A DNA stretch of 30,124 nucleotides, from NCBI GenBank assembly GCA_002284615.2, contig MU070271.1:28951-59074 (forward strand), written 5' to 3'. The notes beneath the pieces are model-generated. The model was given only the letters and a program-made list of their open reading frames with translations. It was not told the origin of the DNA and did no database searches. How positions within the stretch are numbered: the first letter of the stretch is position 1; the number at the start of each line of letters is the position of its first letter. The position numbers and the translations under genes are program-made. The DNA comes from Dunaliella salina. Its lineage: Eukaryota > Chlorophyta > Chlorophyceae > Chlamydomonadales > Dunaliellaceae. Below are positions 8,724-17,744 of this stretch, in pieces.

Positions 8724-11700
8724 ATGGTGGTGCAGGAGGGCGATTATGTGCAGGAGCGCGCATACCGGACAGCATACGGAGTTGTGATGCAGTTTGCCAA
8801 ACATGGCCGCCGCGGAAGCACCTCTCCAAATCGTTCGCGAGCAACAAAACAGGCCTCAGATCCAAGACACCAGGAGCCTTTCAAGCCTACCGTTCACAAG
8901 GACAACAAGCATGACATCCTGCAGCAGCTTCAGCAGGCCATCGAGGAACAAAAGGAGGAGGCAGCTGCTAGAGTGAGGGACCTGGAACTCAAATCAATGA
9001 TGGCACTGAAGGAAGCTGAGGACAGCAAGGCAAGGGTGCGGGCCCTGGCGGGTTCCGGAGAGCTGACAGCTAAATTGAGTGAGAATGGCCAAGCCAAGAC
9101 TGGAACAGAAATGGCCAGAAGGAGCTCCTCCAAGAAGGAGCTTGAAAACAAGATGCAAAAGGCCAGTGAGGAAATTGAAGATGGGAGGGCACAGTTGCAG
9201 GAGTTGCAAAGAGCAGCAGCAGACCTGGAGGCGGCTAAGCAAAGGGCAGCGGAGGGAGCAGAGGCAGCTGCAGCAGCTAGGGTCAAGGAGCTGGAAGCAG
9301 AACTGCACCAAGCGCAGCAAGCAGCAGAGGAGGAGAAGAAAAGGGCAGATGCAGCAGAGCAAGCAGCAGCAGGTGCAGTTGCCAAGCTCGAAAGTGACAA
9401 ACTGGAAGACCAAGAGGTTGCCAAACAGAGGGCCGCAGAAGAAGCAAAGGCAGCAGTAGCAGCCCAAATTGAGGACCTAAAGAGGGAGCTGGAGCAAGCT
9501 CAGCAAGCAGCTGAGGAAGAAAAGAAAAGGGCAGATGCAGCTACCAAGCCTGACAATGACAAAGAGCTAGAGGTGGCCAAGCAAAGAGCAGCAGAGGAAG
9601 CAGAGGCAGCCGCAGCAGCCAGGATGAAGGAGTTGGAAACGGAATTGCAGCAAGCCCAGCAAGCAGCAGAGGAGGAGAAGAAAAAGGTAGATGCAGCAGA
9701 GCAAGCAGCAAGCAAAGGACTTGCCAAGTCTGATGCGGACCGAGGTGCAGACCTGGAGGCGGCTAAGCAAAGGGCAGCAGAGGAAGCAGAGGCAGTAGCA
9801 GCAGCCAGGGTGAAAGAGCTGGAAACGGAATTGCAGCAACTTCAGCAAGTAGCAGAAGAGGAGAAGAGAAGGGCAGATGCAGCAGATCAAGCAGTTCAAA
9901 ATGCACTCACCAAGTCTGATGCAAACAGAGGTGCAGACCTGGAGGCAGCCAAGCAAAGGGCAATAGAGGAAGCAGAGGCTGCGGCTGCAGCCAGGGTGAA
10001 GGAGCTGGAAACAGAATTGCAGCAAGTCCAGCAAGCAGCAGAGGGAGAGAAGAGAAGGGCAGACGCAGCAGAGCAAGCAGCAAGCGAAGGTCTCACTAAG
10101 TCTGATGCTGACAGAGCTGCAGACCTGGAGGCGGCTCAGCAAAGGGCAGCAGAGGAAGCAGAGGCAGCAGCAGTGGCCAGGGTGAAGGAGTTGGAAACGG
10201 AATTGCAGCAAGCCCAGCAAGCAGCAGAGGAAGAGAAGAAACGGGCAGATGCAGCAGAGCAAGCAGTAAATGAGGGACTTTCCAAGTCTGATGCTGGCGG
10301 AACTGCAGACCTGGAGGCGGCTATGCAAAGGGCAACAGAGGAAGCAGAGGCAGCCGCAGCAGCCAGGATGAAGGAGCTGGAAACGAAATTGCAGCAACTT
10401 CAGCAAGCAGCAGAGGAAGAGAAGAGAAGGGCAGACGCAGCAGAGCAAGCAGCAAGCGAAGGACTCACCGAGTCTGATGCTGACAGAGCTGCAAACCTGG
10501 AGGCGGCTCAGCAAAGGGCAGCAGAGGAAGCAGAGGCAGCCACAGCAGCTAGGGTGAAGGAGCTGGAAACGGAATTGCAGCAAGCCCAGCAAGCAGCAGA
10601 GGAAGAGAAGAGAAGGGCAGACGCAGCAGAGCAAGCAGTAAATGAGGGACTCACCAAGTTTGATGTTGACAGATCTGCAGACCTGGAGGCGGCTAAGCAA
10701 AGGGCAGCAGAGGAAGCAGAGGCAGCAGCAGCAGCTAGGGTGAAGGAGCTGGAAACGGAATTGCAGCAAGCCCAGCAAGCAGCAGAGGAAGAGAAGAAAA
10801 GGGCAGACGCAGCAGAGCAAGCAGTAAATGAGGGACTCACCAAGTCTGATGCTGACAGATATGCAGACCTGGAGGCGGCTAAACAAAAGGCAGCAGAGGA
10901 AGCAGAGGCAGCAGCAGCAGCCAGGATGAAGAAGCTGGAAACGGAATTGCAGCAAGCCCAGCAAGCAGCAGAGGAAGAGAAGAAAAGGGCAGATGCAGCA
11001 GAGCAAGCAGTAAATGAGGGACTCACCAAGTCTGATGCTGACAGATCTGCAGACCTGGAGGCGGCTAAACAAAGGGCAGCAGAGGAAGCAGAGGCAGCCG
11101 AAGCAGCCAGAATCAAAGAGCTGGAAGCGGCATTGCAACAAGCTCAGCAAGCAGCAGAGGAAGAGAAGAAAAAGGCAGACGCAGCAGGGCAAGCAGTTAA
11201 AGATGGACTCACCAAGACTGATGCTGGCGGAACTGAAGACCTGGAAGGGGTTAAGCAAAGGGCAGCAGAGGAAGCAGAGGCAGCCGCAGCAGCCAGGGTG
11301 AAGGAGCTGGAAACGGAATTGCAGCAAGCTCAGCAAGCAGCAGAGGAGGAAAAGAGAAGGGCAGATGCAGCAGAGCAAGCAGTAAAGAAGGGACTCACCA
11401 AGTCTGATGCTGACAGATCTGCAGACCTGGAGGCGGCTAAACAAAGGGCAGCAGAGGAAGCAGAGGCAGCAGCAGCGGCCAGGGTGAAGGAACTGGAATC
11501 AGAGCTGGAGCAAGCTCAGCAAGCAGCAGAGGAGGAGAGGAAAAGGGCAGATGCAGCAGAGCAAGCAGCAAGCGAGGGACTCACCAAGTCTGATGCTGAC
11601 ATGTCTGCAGACCTTGAGGCGGCAAAGCAGAGGGCAGCAGTGGACGCAGAGGCAGCCGCAGCAGCCAGGATAAAGGAGCTGGAATCAGAGCTGGAGCAAG

Positions 11701-12206
11701 CTCAGCAAGCAGCAGAGGAGGAAAAGGAAAGGGCTGATGCTGCAGAGCAAAATGCGACAAAAGTGAAGATGGCTGCTGACAGTGTGCAAAATCAAGCAGC
11801 CCAGCAGCGGGCGGGGTGGCTCAAAGCTTGGCAGAAAGAATCTGAGGCAGCAGCAGCAGCGGCAGCCAGGGTGAAAGAGCTGGAGAGGGAGCTAGGGGAG
11901 GCCCTTAGAGCAGCAGAGCAGGAAAAGCAAAGAGCAGATGCAGAAAAGCGGGCAGCAGCAGGCTCAGGTGCCAAGTTGGACAGCCATAGTGCAGCAGACC
12001 TGGAGGCGGCTAAGCAAAGGGCAGCAGAGGAAGCAGAGGCAGCAGCAAGAGCAGCAGCCAGGGTGAAGGAGCTGGAGGAGGAGCTGAAGAGGAGGCACTT
12101 CATCAGCTCATCTACAGAGGTAAGAAGTAATGTTGGGAACGAGCTGCAATGCAAGGAGGGCATGCTCCCAATGGTGTTTGAATTGCAATATAGGGACAAA
12201 CAGTGA
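8724..12206 (+). CDS. Giant Ala/Glu-rich coiled-coil repeat protein
   Basis: The open frame is 1160 codons. Residues 1-70 are a basic, non-repetitive head with an RRGSTS stretch. From about residue 75 the protein is almost unbroken amphipathic helix of Ala, Glu, Lys, Gln and Leu, with a core of the type KELETELQQAQQAAEEEK. Twelve head-to-tail units of exactly 62 residues occupy 9561-11792, flanked by degenerate units on both sides. Long helices broken by short EGLTKSDADRS-type linkers suggest a filamentous or scaffold protein; no catalytic domain, signal peptide or membrane segment is seen. The ATG at 8724 follows an in-frame TAG at 8694, but an acceptor-like CATAG there leaves room for an upstream exon. 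A strong donor (CAGAG/GTAAGAAGT) at 12120 suggests the last ~29 codons are intron, so the printed stop at 12206 may be wrong. I do not recognise a named family. Confidence 0.75.
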   Translation: MVVQEGDYVQERAYRTAYGVVMQFAKHGRRGSTSPNRSRATKQASDPRHQEPFKPTVHKDNKHDILQQLQQAIEEQKEEAAARVRDLELKSMMALKEAEDSKARVRALAGSGELTAKLSENGQAKTGTEMARRSSSKKELENKMQKASEEIEDGRAQLQELQRAAADLEAAKQRAAEGAEAAAAARVKELEAELHQAQQAAEEEKKRADAAEQAAAGAVAKLESDKLEDQEVAKQRAAEEAKAAVAAQIEDLKRELEQAQQAAEEEKKRADAATKPDNDKELEVAKQRAAEEAEAAAAARMKELETELQQAQQAAEEEKKKVDAAEQAASKGLAKSDADRGADLEAAKQRAAEEAEAVAAARVKELETELQQLQQVAEEEKRRADAADQAVQNALTKSDANRGADLEAAKQRAIEEAEAAAAARVKELETELQQVQQAAEGEKRRADAAEQAASEGLTKSDADRAADLEAAQQRAAEEAEAAAVARVKELETELQQAQQAAEEEKKRADAAEQAVNEGLSKSDAGGTADLEAAMQRATEEAEAAAAARMKELETKLQQLQQAAEEEKRRADAAEQAASEGLTESDADRAANLEAAQQRAAEEAEAATAARVKELETELQQAQQAAEEEKRRADAAEQAVNEGLTKFDVDRSADLEAAKQRAAEEAEAAAAARVKELETELQQAQQAAEEEKKRADAAEQAVNEGLTKSDADRYADLEAAKQKAAEEAEAAAAARMKKLETELQQAQQAAEEEKKRADAAEQAVNEGLTKSDADRSADLEAAKQRAAEEAEAAEAARIKELEAALQQAQQAAEEEKKKADAAGQAVKDGLTKTDAGGTEDLEGVKQRAAEEAEAAAAARVKELETELQQAQQAAEEEKRRADAAEQAVKKGLTKSDADRSADLEAAKQRAAEEAEAAAAARVKELESELEQAQQAAEEERKRADAAEQAASEGLTKSDADMSADLEAAKQRAAVDAEAAAAARIKELESELEQAQQAAEEEKERADAAEQNATKVKMAADSVQNQAAQQRAGWLKAWQKESEAAAAAAARVKELERELGEALRAAEQEKQRADAEKRAAAGSGAKLDSHSAADLEAAKQRAAEEAEAAARAAARVKELEEELKRRHFISSSTEVRSNVGNELQCKEGMLPMVFELQYRDKQ
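9561..11792 (+). repeat. Twelve 186-bp (62-codon) coding tandem repeats
   Basis: The unit start (GCAGACCTGGAGGCG in most copies) recurs at 9747, 9933, 10119, 10305, 10491, 10677, 10863, 11049, 11235, 11421 and 11607, always 186 bp apart; a diverged unit starts at 9561. There is no length change in 2.2 kb. Adjacent units such as 10677 and 10863 differ at only about six of 186 positions. Linker types alternate (AASEGLT..ADRA, AVNEGLS..AGGT) between 9933 and 10677, indicating an older two-unit duplication. Exact length with frame kept argues for selection on the protein plus recent unequal exchange. Confidence 0.95.
12115..12125 (+). other. Predicted 5' splice donor of the coiled-coil gene
   Basis: CAGAG/GTAAGAAGT, with the intron GT at 12120-12121, matches the eukaryotic donor consensus closely. 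It falls just where the helical repeat character ends; downstream residues in the same frame look non-coding. This suggests the exon ends at 12119. Confidence 0.55.
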
Positions 12207-12811
12207 TAGAGAACAATAGCATTGTAAAGCATAGCCTAGAAACGGCACAGGGTCAACCTCCCACAAATCCTTTGGCTCAGCCAAGTGAATGATAATACGC
12301 ATCATGGCCATTCCTAGGCGGCTCTCCAAGCATCACTAAGTGAAAGGAAAAGGGTCTAAGGCTGTACCTGCCTGCGGGGGCAGCTGAGCTGAAGAACGAA
12401 ATATGTCTGTGACCGATCCAGTCCAATCTGGAAGGCAATTCTATGTTGCTATAGATGCATCGGCCTTGTCAGCGTAGTCACAGAAAAGCTCAGCAGGTAG
12501 GAAAGGGTGCGTTCTTTTTCTGCCGCTGTCACTGGCTGGGGCTCTTTGTTACTTTGTGTAATGGTTTACTTGTAAGGTTTGCCAGATCCTTAGGTGTATA
12601 ATACAAATTCAAAATACGGGTGTAAGACAGATCCCCTTGTCCCGTAGCCTTATTTCGTATGGATCTGTTCATCCGGGTCTACCCAAGTAATGATTAAAAA
12701 AAATATATTTCATGGGTGCTATACAGCAAAGATTGTATGGCAAAAATCCGTAGCTTTGAGTGGTCTTCGAGAGGGCCTCTTAAACTTCAAAACAGATAAT
12801 AGGGCACCGGA

Positions 12812-13117
12812 GCCTGAGAGCGCAGAAACAGATGGCCCTTCGGCAGGAGAAGGCTCTCAAGGAAGAGCCAGGGACACAGCAGGTGGGAGCTCAGCATCAA
12901 AATTTGCAGAGGAACAGGAGGCTCTGTATCAACAGAAGCATTAGGGGGCAGCACTGACAGAGGAGACCACGAGGTTGGGGAGCAGAGTGGCACAAAGGAA
13001 AAGCCTCAGGAAACGCTAGAGCGCGTCAGCAAGGAAGGACAGGGAGAGTACTGGGCTTTGTTGGAAACCGTGCTGAGGCTCCAGCATGTTTGGGCTGCCC
13101 TCGCCCTCCATCTGTAA
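12812..13117 (+). CDS. Candidate last exon(s) of the coiled-coil gene
   Basis: One frame is open from just after a TGA near 12809 to TAA at 13115-13117. Its second half (from about 12935) is compositionally protein-like: hydrophilic residues, then ETLERVSKEGQGEYWALLET and a short hydrophobic tail. A different frame is the coding-like one over about 12800-12940 (SAETDGPSAGEGSQGRARD, then KFAEEQEALYQQ), so either a small intron with a GT at 12881 or a one-base change separates the two parts. Position, strand and hydrophilic composition fit a C-terminus for the gene at 8724. It is a tentative call from reading frames alone; acceptor sites are not resolved. Confidence 0.35.
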
Positions 13118-13574
13118 TTTTTTTCTGGTCATTAAATTTTGTGTGCGCAATCTACTCTTCAAGAGCAGCAGATTGACCCCCCCATCGCTCCACATGGGGC
13201 ACTTTCCATTTTTGGGATTCTATGGAGTAGGAACCTAAGACTTGGATGGTGCATCGTGACGCTGATTGCGCTAGCCTATACCCTCCTCACGTGCCAAACT
13301 GGAGGTCCATGTGCTGGTGCACCTACAAAGACGCAGGCATGCTCCATTTTTTGGAAGACCTTATGTACGAACTTTGTGCAGCAGATGCCTGCAGGTATTT
13401 TAAGTGAGGCTGCTCAGGGTCAAAAGAAAGCTTCAGACCTTAGAATTGGAAGTTGGTTAACAAACAATGCGTTCGTGCTGCAAATGACTGGACAGTTTGG
13501 CCTGTAAATTATTGACACTCTTTGGTTAAAGGTTTTAAAAAATTGGGAGCAGAGATGCATTCTTTTCTGATGCA

Positions 13575-13575
<1 letters not shown>
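13118..13575. other. 3' flank, no gene recognised
   Basis: A T-rich stretch with ATTAAA (13131-13136) follows directly after the candidate stop at 13117 and could serve as a 3' processing region. The plus frame 13139-13507 is open but shows no domain. Confidence 0.35.
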
Positions 13576-13625
<50 letters not shown>

Positions 13626-13646
13626 CTCTCCCCCCTCCCCCCTCTC

Positions 13647-13711
<65 letters not shown>
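13576..13711. repeat. (CA)23 - pyrimidine spacer - (TG)n inverted dinucleotide array
   Basis: A CA tract (13576-13622) is followed by a 26-bp C/T spacer and then by a TG tract (13649-13705, with a short interruption to 13711). CA and TG arms on the same strand are complementary, so the strand can fold into a long hairpin of more than 40 bp with a pyrimidine loop. All Cys-Val and His-Thr frames across it are by-products. Confidence 0.95.
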
Positions 13712-13712
<1 letters not shown>

Positions 13713-14922
13713 CACTTGCAGACAAACTCCCTGTGCGTCTGCAATGCTAGATTCCAAACCTACATATGCCTGCCCTTGTTTGTTCGTGCAGGTGCCGGAT
13801 CTGGGGCAGGAAAGTCTACCACACAAAAGTGGTACGTGCTTTGCGTGGCAGTAAGGATAAATTATGGAACGCCTCAAAGCTTGCAGGGCCAACAAACGTC
13901 CACATGGCTTGCAAGCTGCATGTGTGCATGGAAAGCATTCGTACTCCATTCAGATCCCCAAAACACAACTCAGCCCTTTCCCAGGGCACTTAACTTTTAA
14001 AAGTTAAGTTGAGTAGAGTCGTTACATGGTGGCAAACGTGCAATGCATTTAGTTCATCAGCGCCATTGATGCCATGCCTTGTGAAGAGATGCTGAGAGAT
14101 GTGCACAGAGATGCGCACGGAGTGTGCCTGTCCTTCACCGCTTGCTTGTTTGTCTTTTAGCCATAGTGTGTGCACATTGGATCCCAGATAACTTCATAGC
14201 AGTAGGTATACTGAGGACAAGAAAGAATTAATTTCAAGCCGCGCAGGTAACAAGGTAGCAAGGTACCAGGTAACCAAATTCTATGACATCTGGACCCCCA
14301 GTCGCTTGCAATTTTGAATTTCATACGGGCGCTTGAAACAGTAAGAAAGGCCTCTGTAATCTCACAAGCCCCATAGCAGGTATCACACAAGCGCCTGTCC
14401 GTACCTTGCACGCTTACAACCTTACAGTGGTAAACATAGGATAAAACAAGTATGAAGGCTGCCAGGCAATAGCCCCAGATACCTTTTTTTCAATCGGAAA
14501 ATAACCCCTCCCCCTTCCCCCTTCCTCTCCCATTTGGACCATTTCCTGGCATTTTATGTTCTCGTAACTTGATAGTCTTACAATAAAACTTGAACCACAC
14601 ATATGAGGTATCAAAACGGCAGCAGCCCAGAAATGACTCCTGATTTGCGCTGGCAGAGTACAATGGCACAGACCTTCTGAAGCAGGTTGAACAATGCATA
14701 TCTGTATAACCTGTTAATTGAGGGTTTCAAGTATCCAAGGATACCAAGCATCCAGCGGCTTGTCAGATAATTGAACTGATTAATTTAATTGATTGATTAA
14801 TTACCGTTTTATTTCCACCCAAGAAAAATTGCAAGACAATCTACCTCAATTTTCTGCTCAGCAATATGAGTGATGTTGTGCTGGCAAGCCCAACACGTGC
14901 GATCCATGCTCTGTCCTTCCCA
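13712..14922. other. No gene recognised
   Basis: Several acceptor- and donor-like sites surround a short stretch at about 13791-13850, but no gene can be assembled. A GGTAACAAGGTAGCAAGGTA microrepeat lies at about 14246. A pyrimidine tract is at 14507-14531 and an AT-rich palindromic stretch near 14780-14803. Confidence 0.45.
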
Positions 14923-15091
14923 TTCTTTTCCTAGCTTAGGAGTTAAGGAGTTAAGGAGTGACTTCGCTGGATAGGCCTATGAGGGCATCTTAGCGGCTCA
15001 AACCCCGACCTCCGGTTCAGCGAAGATCGGGCCGAGCAAGTCTTGCGACTTGACCCCACCGGTTTTCCTTCCCTTTCTTTCCCTAGCTTAG
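14923..15091 (+). mobile_element. Short hairpin-rich insert between 17-bp direct repeats
   Basis: TTCTTTTCCTAGCTTAG at 14923-14939 and TTCTTTCCCTAGCTTAG at 15075-15091 (16 of 17 identical) bound a 135-bp segment. Inside are an 8-bp complementary pair (CTTCGCTG near 14963, CAGCGAAG near 15018), a small hairpin AAGTC-TTGC-GACTT near 15039, and a tandem AGTTAAGG. It resembles the structured 3' tails at 18225-18355 and 25256-25412 only in general style. It may be a small non-autonomous element or a retroelement tail. Confidence 0.4.
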
Positions 15092-15803
15092 CTTAATTTT
15101 GAAAACCCCGTTTCTTTGCTTGTGGCAGTACTTCCACCTTCTCTTCTTTGTCCATACCCTTCCCACTTCTTTGTTCATGGCAACATGAACCTCTTTGTTC
15201 ATGCTGACGTTTGCGCTGAAGGCTTTTGTTAGTCTTCCTGCAGACTCTCAAATACCAGGGTACCCTTTAGCCCCTTAAACATTGCCTGTTTAAATACCTT
15301 GCAGGCATACCAGTGCCGTTATACCTGCATTGTATTACAGATATTACATGTGACCCCAGGATGCATAGTTGGAGCGCGAGTGGTACTCACCTGAGCAGTT
15401 CATCCCCTGCTTTGCTTGTTTCATTCATGAAACCATCCATGCCTTTCAATTTTTGTAGCTTGGGCGTCAATGCCCAGGTGCATCGGACAAGAACAGAAGC
15501 CATGAACACTGAGAGGGCAATTAGGTCTGATGTATCATCAACACACACACACACACACACACACACGAGGAATTCCTTTTGGGGAGAACCAACTTCAAGC
15601 AAATTGTTGTTTAAAAGAGCAATTTTATGTATTCAAGCTCAGGACCAACATCAAGCAGATTGTTGTTGATATGAACAGTTTTATGCATTCGAGCTCCTTT
15701 TGCCTTTGTGTTGAAGTTGTGCCTGGCTGGCAGATTGATCCCACTCCTGTCTGTATGTGTGAGTGACTCCTGCGCAACAAAGTAGTGTACCCCTCCCTTT
15801 GTC
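15092..15803. other. No gene recognised
   Basis: Contains the CA microsatellite at 15541-15566. Two copies of a TTGTTGTTTAAAAGAGCAAT/TTGTTGTTGATATGAACAGT-type phrase, each followed by TTTTATG(C)ATTC(A/G)AGCTC, occur at about 15604 and 15660 as a roughly 56-bp imperfect duplication. No supported exon. Confidence 0.5.
15541..15566. repeat. (AC)13 microsatellite
   Basis: Uninterrupted AC dinucleotides. The CVCVC and HTHT frames spanning it are artefacts. Confidence 0.95.
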
Positions 15804-16511
15804 ATGATCCCACAAAATGTCAGCACACCCCTTGCACTCCTTATAATACACATGCACTATCACCCGCTCATGTCCCAGGTAATTATCGTGACGCCCCCTC
15901 ACGCATGCCCTCCCACCCTCACATGCCATCCAGGTCGTGACACACCTTCACCTCGCTACAACAACAAAGTGGCTCCTGAGCCAAGCCGGACCAAGCCCAA
16001 GCCCAAACTTCCGTGCTGGGATGATGATGATGGAGTGGTTTCTGAGCCAGGGCGGCCACAGCAGCCGCAGTCCAAGCCCAAGCCCAGAACTCCGTGCGGG
16101 GATGATGACGGTGATGATGGAGTGGTTTCTGAGCCAAGGCGGCTGCAGCCCAAGCCCAAGCCCAGAACTCCGTGCGGAGATGATGAAGATGACAATGGTG
16201 GAGTAGTTCCTGTGCCAGGGAAGTCGCATCAGCCGCGGCCCAAGCCCAGGCCCAGACCACCATGCTGGGAAGACGATGATGGTGAAGATGATGGTAATAG
16301 AGATGGTAGTGGCAAAGGCAAGAGCAGGGGTAAAAGGAGGGGATTGGGCTTTGGTCAGTTATGTGGTGGTGCCAGTCAATTTGGTGAAGGTGGAGGCTTG
16401 TGTGGCGCGCGCCAAACGGGGCAAAAGTGGTATGTTTCTTTGTTCCCTTGCTTCCTTGTTCCAGTGGAGCCAAGGGCGGCGTGCTGTTCCTGCTGCTGCT
16501 GCTACTGCTAG
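15804..16511 (+). CDS. Candidate exon with Pro-Lys/acidic tandem repeats
   Basis: The frame is open for 235 codons. The convincing part is about 15935-16430: four units of the type GVVSEPGRPQ, then KPKPRTPCGDDD. The CCAAGCCCA words that anchor the units lie at 15991, 16072, 16150 and 16240, giving spacings of 81, 78 and 90 bp, all multiples of three. The units alternate a basic proline-rich stretch ending in a conserved Pro-Cys with an acidic Asp cluster; a Lys/Arg-rich and then Gly-rich tail follows. Upstream residues look untranslated and CATCCAG at about 15927-15933 could be an acceptor; CAAAAGTG/GTATGT near 16430 could be a donor. No known domain. It could be an extracellular matrix or nuclear protein exon. 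The function is unknown. Confidence 0.45.
   Translation: MIPQNVSTPLALLIIHMHYHPLMSQVIIVTPPHACPPTLTCHPGRDTPSPRYNNKVAPEPSRTKPKPKLPCWDDDDGVVSEPGRPQQPQSKPKPRTPCGDDDGDDGVVSEPRRLQPKPKPRTPCGDDEDDNGGVVPVPGKSHQPRPKPRPRPPCWEDDDGEDDGNRDGSGKGKSRGKRRGLGFGQLCGGASQFGEGGGLCGARQTGQKWYVSLFPCFLVPVEPRAACCSCCCCYC
16488..16510. repeat. CTG-rich microsatellite
   Basis: Short run of imperfect CTG triplets at the end of the Pro-Lys frame. It codes the Cys-rich C-terminus there, another reason to think the frame's real end is earlier. Confidence 0.8.
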
Positions 16512-17104
16512 ACTGCAGGCAGAAGGAGTTCTTGCCCCGGACACAGGTTGCTTGTGCTTGAGTGTTCCTTGAGATTGCTTCATTTTTTAGACCTCTCTTT
16601 TAAGTCATCATCCAGGATAAACGTTGAGGGGATTAATTCCCATGAGGCATGGAATGCATAGATACGCACTTACGAGCAGATAAATTCCCATCATGCACAG
16701 AATTGTCCCGACCCAATAAAAACTGATAAATACAGAACAACAATTTCATTTTTACTTAAAAATTTGTGTACTTTCCATTTCCAGCTTCGTGCATTGCCAT
16801 ACCATAGCTGCTTGCTTATAATAGACTTCACACTTTTTTCGGATATTTTCTTTTTGGCAGTTGGCATCCAGGATGGATGGCTCTCAGGCTGAGAATTGAG
16901 ATCTGTATCAACTGATTTTATGAACCTTTTGCTGCATGTGCGCCTTGGCGGTTCCATCTTTTTGAGTGCCAAGTTTTTAAAGATGACTCTATGAACTATT
17001 TTGGTAACAAATTTGACGTGCTGACATGCTGCTACTTGATATGAGGTGCCGATTGTTGTAATTGGTTCAGGCATTGCTTGCTGTCTTTTTGAGGGTTTCG
17101 AGGG
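16512..17104. other. No gene recognised
   Basis: AT-rich. A minus-strand frame of 127 codons (16691-17074) is basic and has no recognisable domain. It has no supporting splice or homology signal, so I leave it uncalled. Confidence 0.4.
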
Positions 17105-17150
17105 TTACAAGGGGTGGCCTACAGCCCGAGGCTCTGGCTGATCGGCTGCT
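17105..17150 (-). mobile_element. Retroelement 3'-terminal scrap (minus)
   Basis: Read on the minus strand this gives DQPEPRAVGHPL then stop, ending TTG TAA CCC. The same terminal codons TTG TAA CC close the scrap at 28633-28691. The adjacent fragment 17310-17732 has a parallel LAEG...L-stop ending. I infer a shared 3' terminal coding end of one retroelement family. Confidence 0.35.
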
Positions 17151-17309
17151 GGTGAAACAATCTCAGCCAGCATCAGAATTTGAAATCAACTCTGACAAAA
17201 ATTTTGAAACGAGTCTTGATTTTTGAATGGTATTGATCTCAGGATCAGTCAAAACGTGGTAGCTCGCCAACTTTTTAATGAGTTCAAGTCAAACCAATGC
17301 TGTGAAGAT

Positions 17310-17740
17310 TTACAGGTTTACAGATTTAAATGGGGGACCTTCAGCCAGATTGTTCAACTCATCGGCCTGTGACTGGTCCTTGTTAGCCAGCATAAGCTCA
17401 GAAATAAATAAGGCTTGTTGTTGTGTCGCAAGAAGAAATCATGTACAGCCCGGACACTAGCTTGCAGTAAATAAGGTTGTTCCATTGGAAAAACACCAGA
17501 GAAGCAGTTGGACAGGTAAGCATATATGCTTTCTCCTCAAATCACAAAAAGCTGCGTTTCTGCACGTCAAAAGGGCATGAACTTCATCCTGAATCTCAGC
17601 ACCAGAGCAGCAATCACACACAAGAGAGTTTCGAGAATCCCAAGCCGCTGTTTCCACCTTCAGTCTGGAAGAGGTTTGGAAACAAGAAAACGTATGGAGG
17701 AGACCCTCAAAGGCCATCTCAACTCCTGCCACTGCCTCCC
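17310..17740 (-). pseudogene. C-terminal fragment of an RT-family retroelement (minus)
   Basis: The minus-strand frame 17457-17732 contains SSRLKVETAAW, then CDCCSGAEIQDEVHALLTC, then DLRRKH. The pattern 'Leu-x-Val-Glu-Thr, about 14 residues, C-x2-C, x4-5, QDE-x-HALL-x-C, LRxK' is the zinc-binding C-terminal segment seen in many algal and animal non-LTR retroelement proteins. Further downstream on the minus strand another frame reads FISELMLANKDQSQADELNN and LAEG, ending in a stop at 17310, so one or more frameshifts separate the parts. The RT itself is missing, as expected for a 5'-truncated copy. Family recognition is by pattern only. Confidence 0.45.
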
Positions 17741-17744
17741 CATT

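Noticed and set aside
9567..11444. 625-codon minus-strand open frame, Cys/Leu-rich
   Set aside because: It is the antisense of the 186-bp coding repeats; each unit lacks stops in that frame, so repetition makes it long. The plus-strand frame has the helical repeat pattern and longer extent.
13791..13850. P-loop-like GAGSGAGKST in a plus frame after a good acceptor
   Set aside because: It matches the loose Walker A pattern, but the frame starts in the TG microsatellite and shows no Walker B or other NTPase motif. A chance match in Gly-rich reading is more likely.
13535..13949. His-Thr and Cys-Val repeat proteins on both strands
   Set aside because: By-products of CA/TG microsatellites; the same applies to frames at 15387-15766 and 28802-29293.
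16691..17074. 127-codon basic minus-strand frame
   Set aside because: No domain, no splice context, AT-rich background. The length is within what chance can give here.
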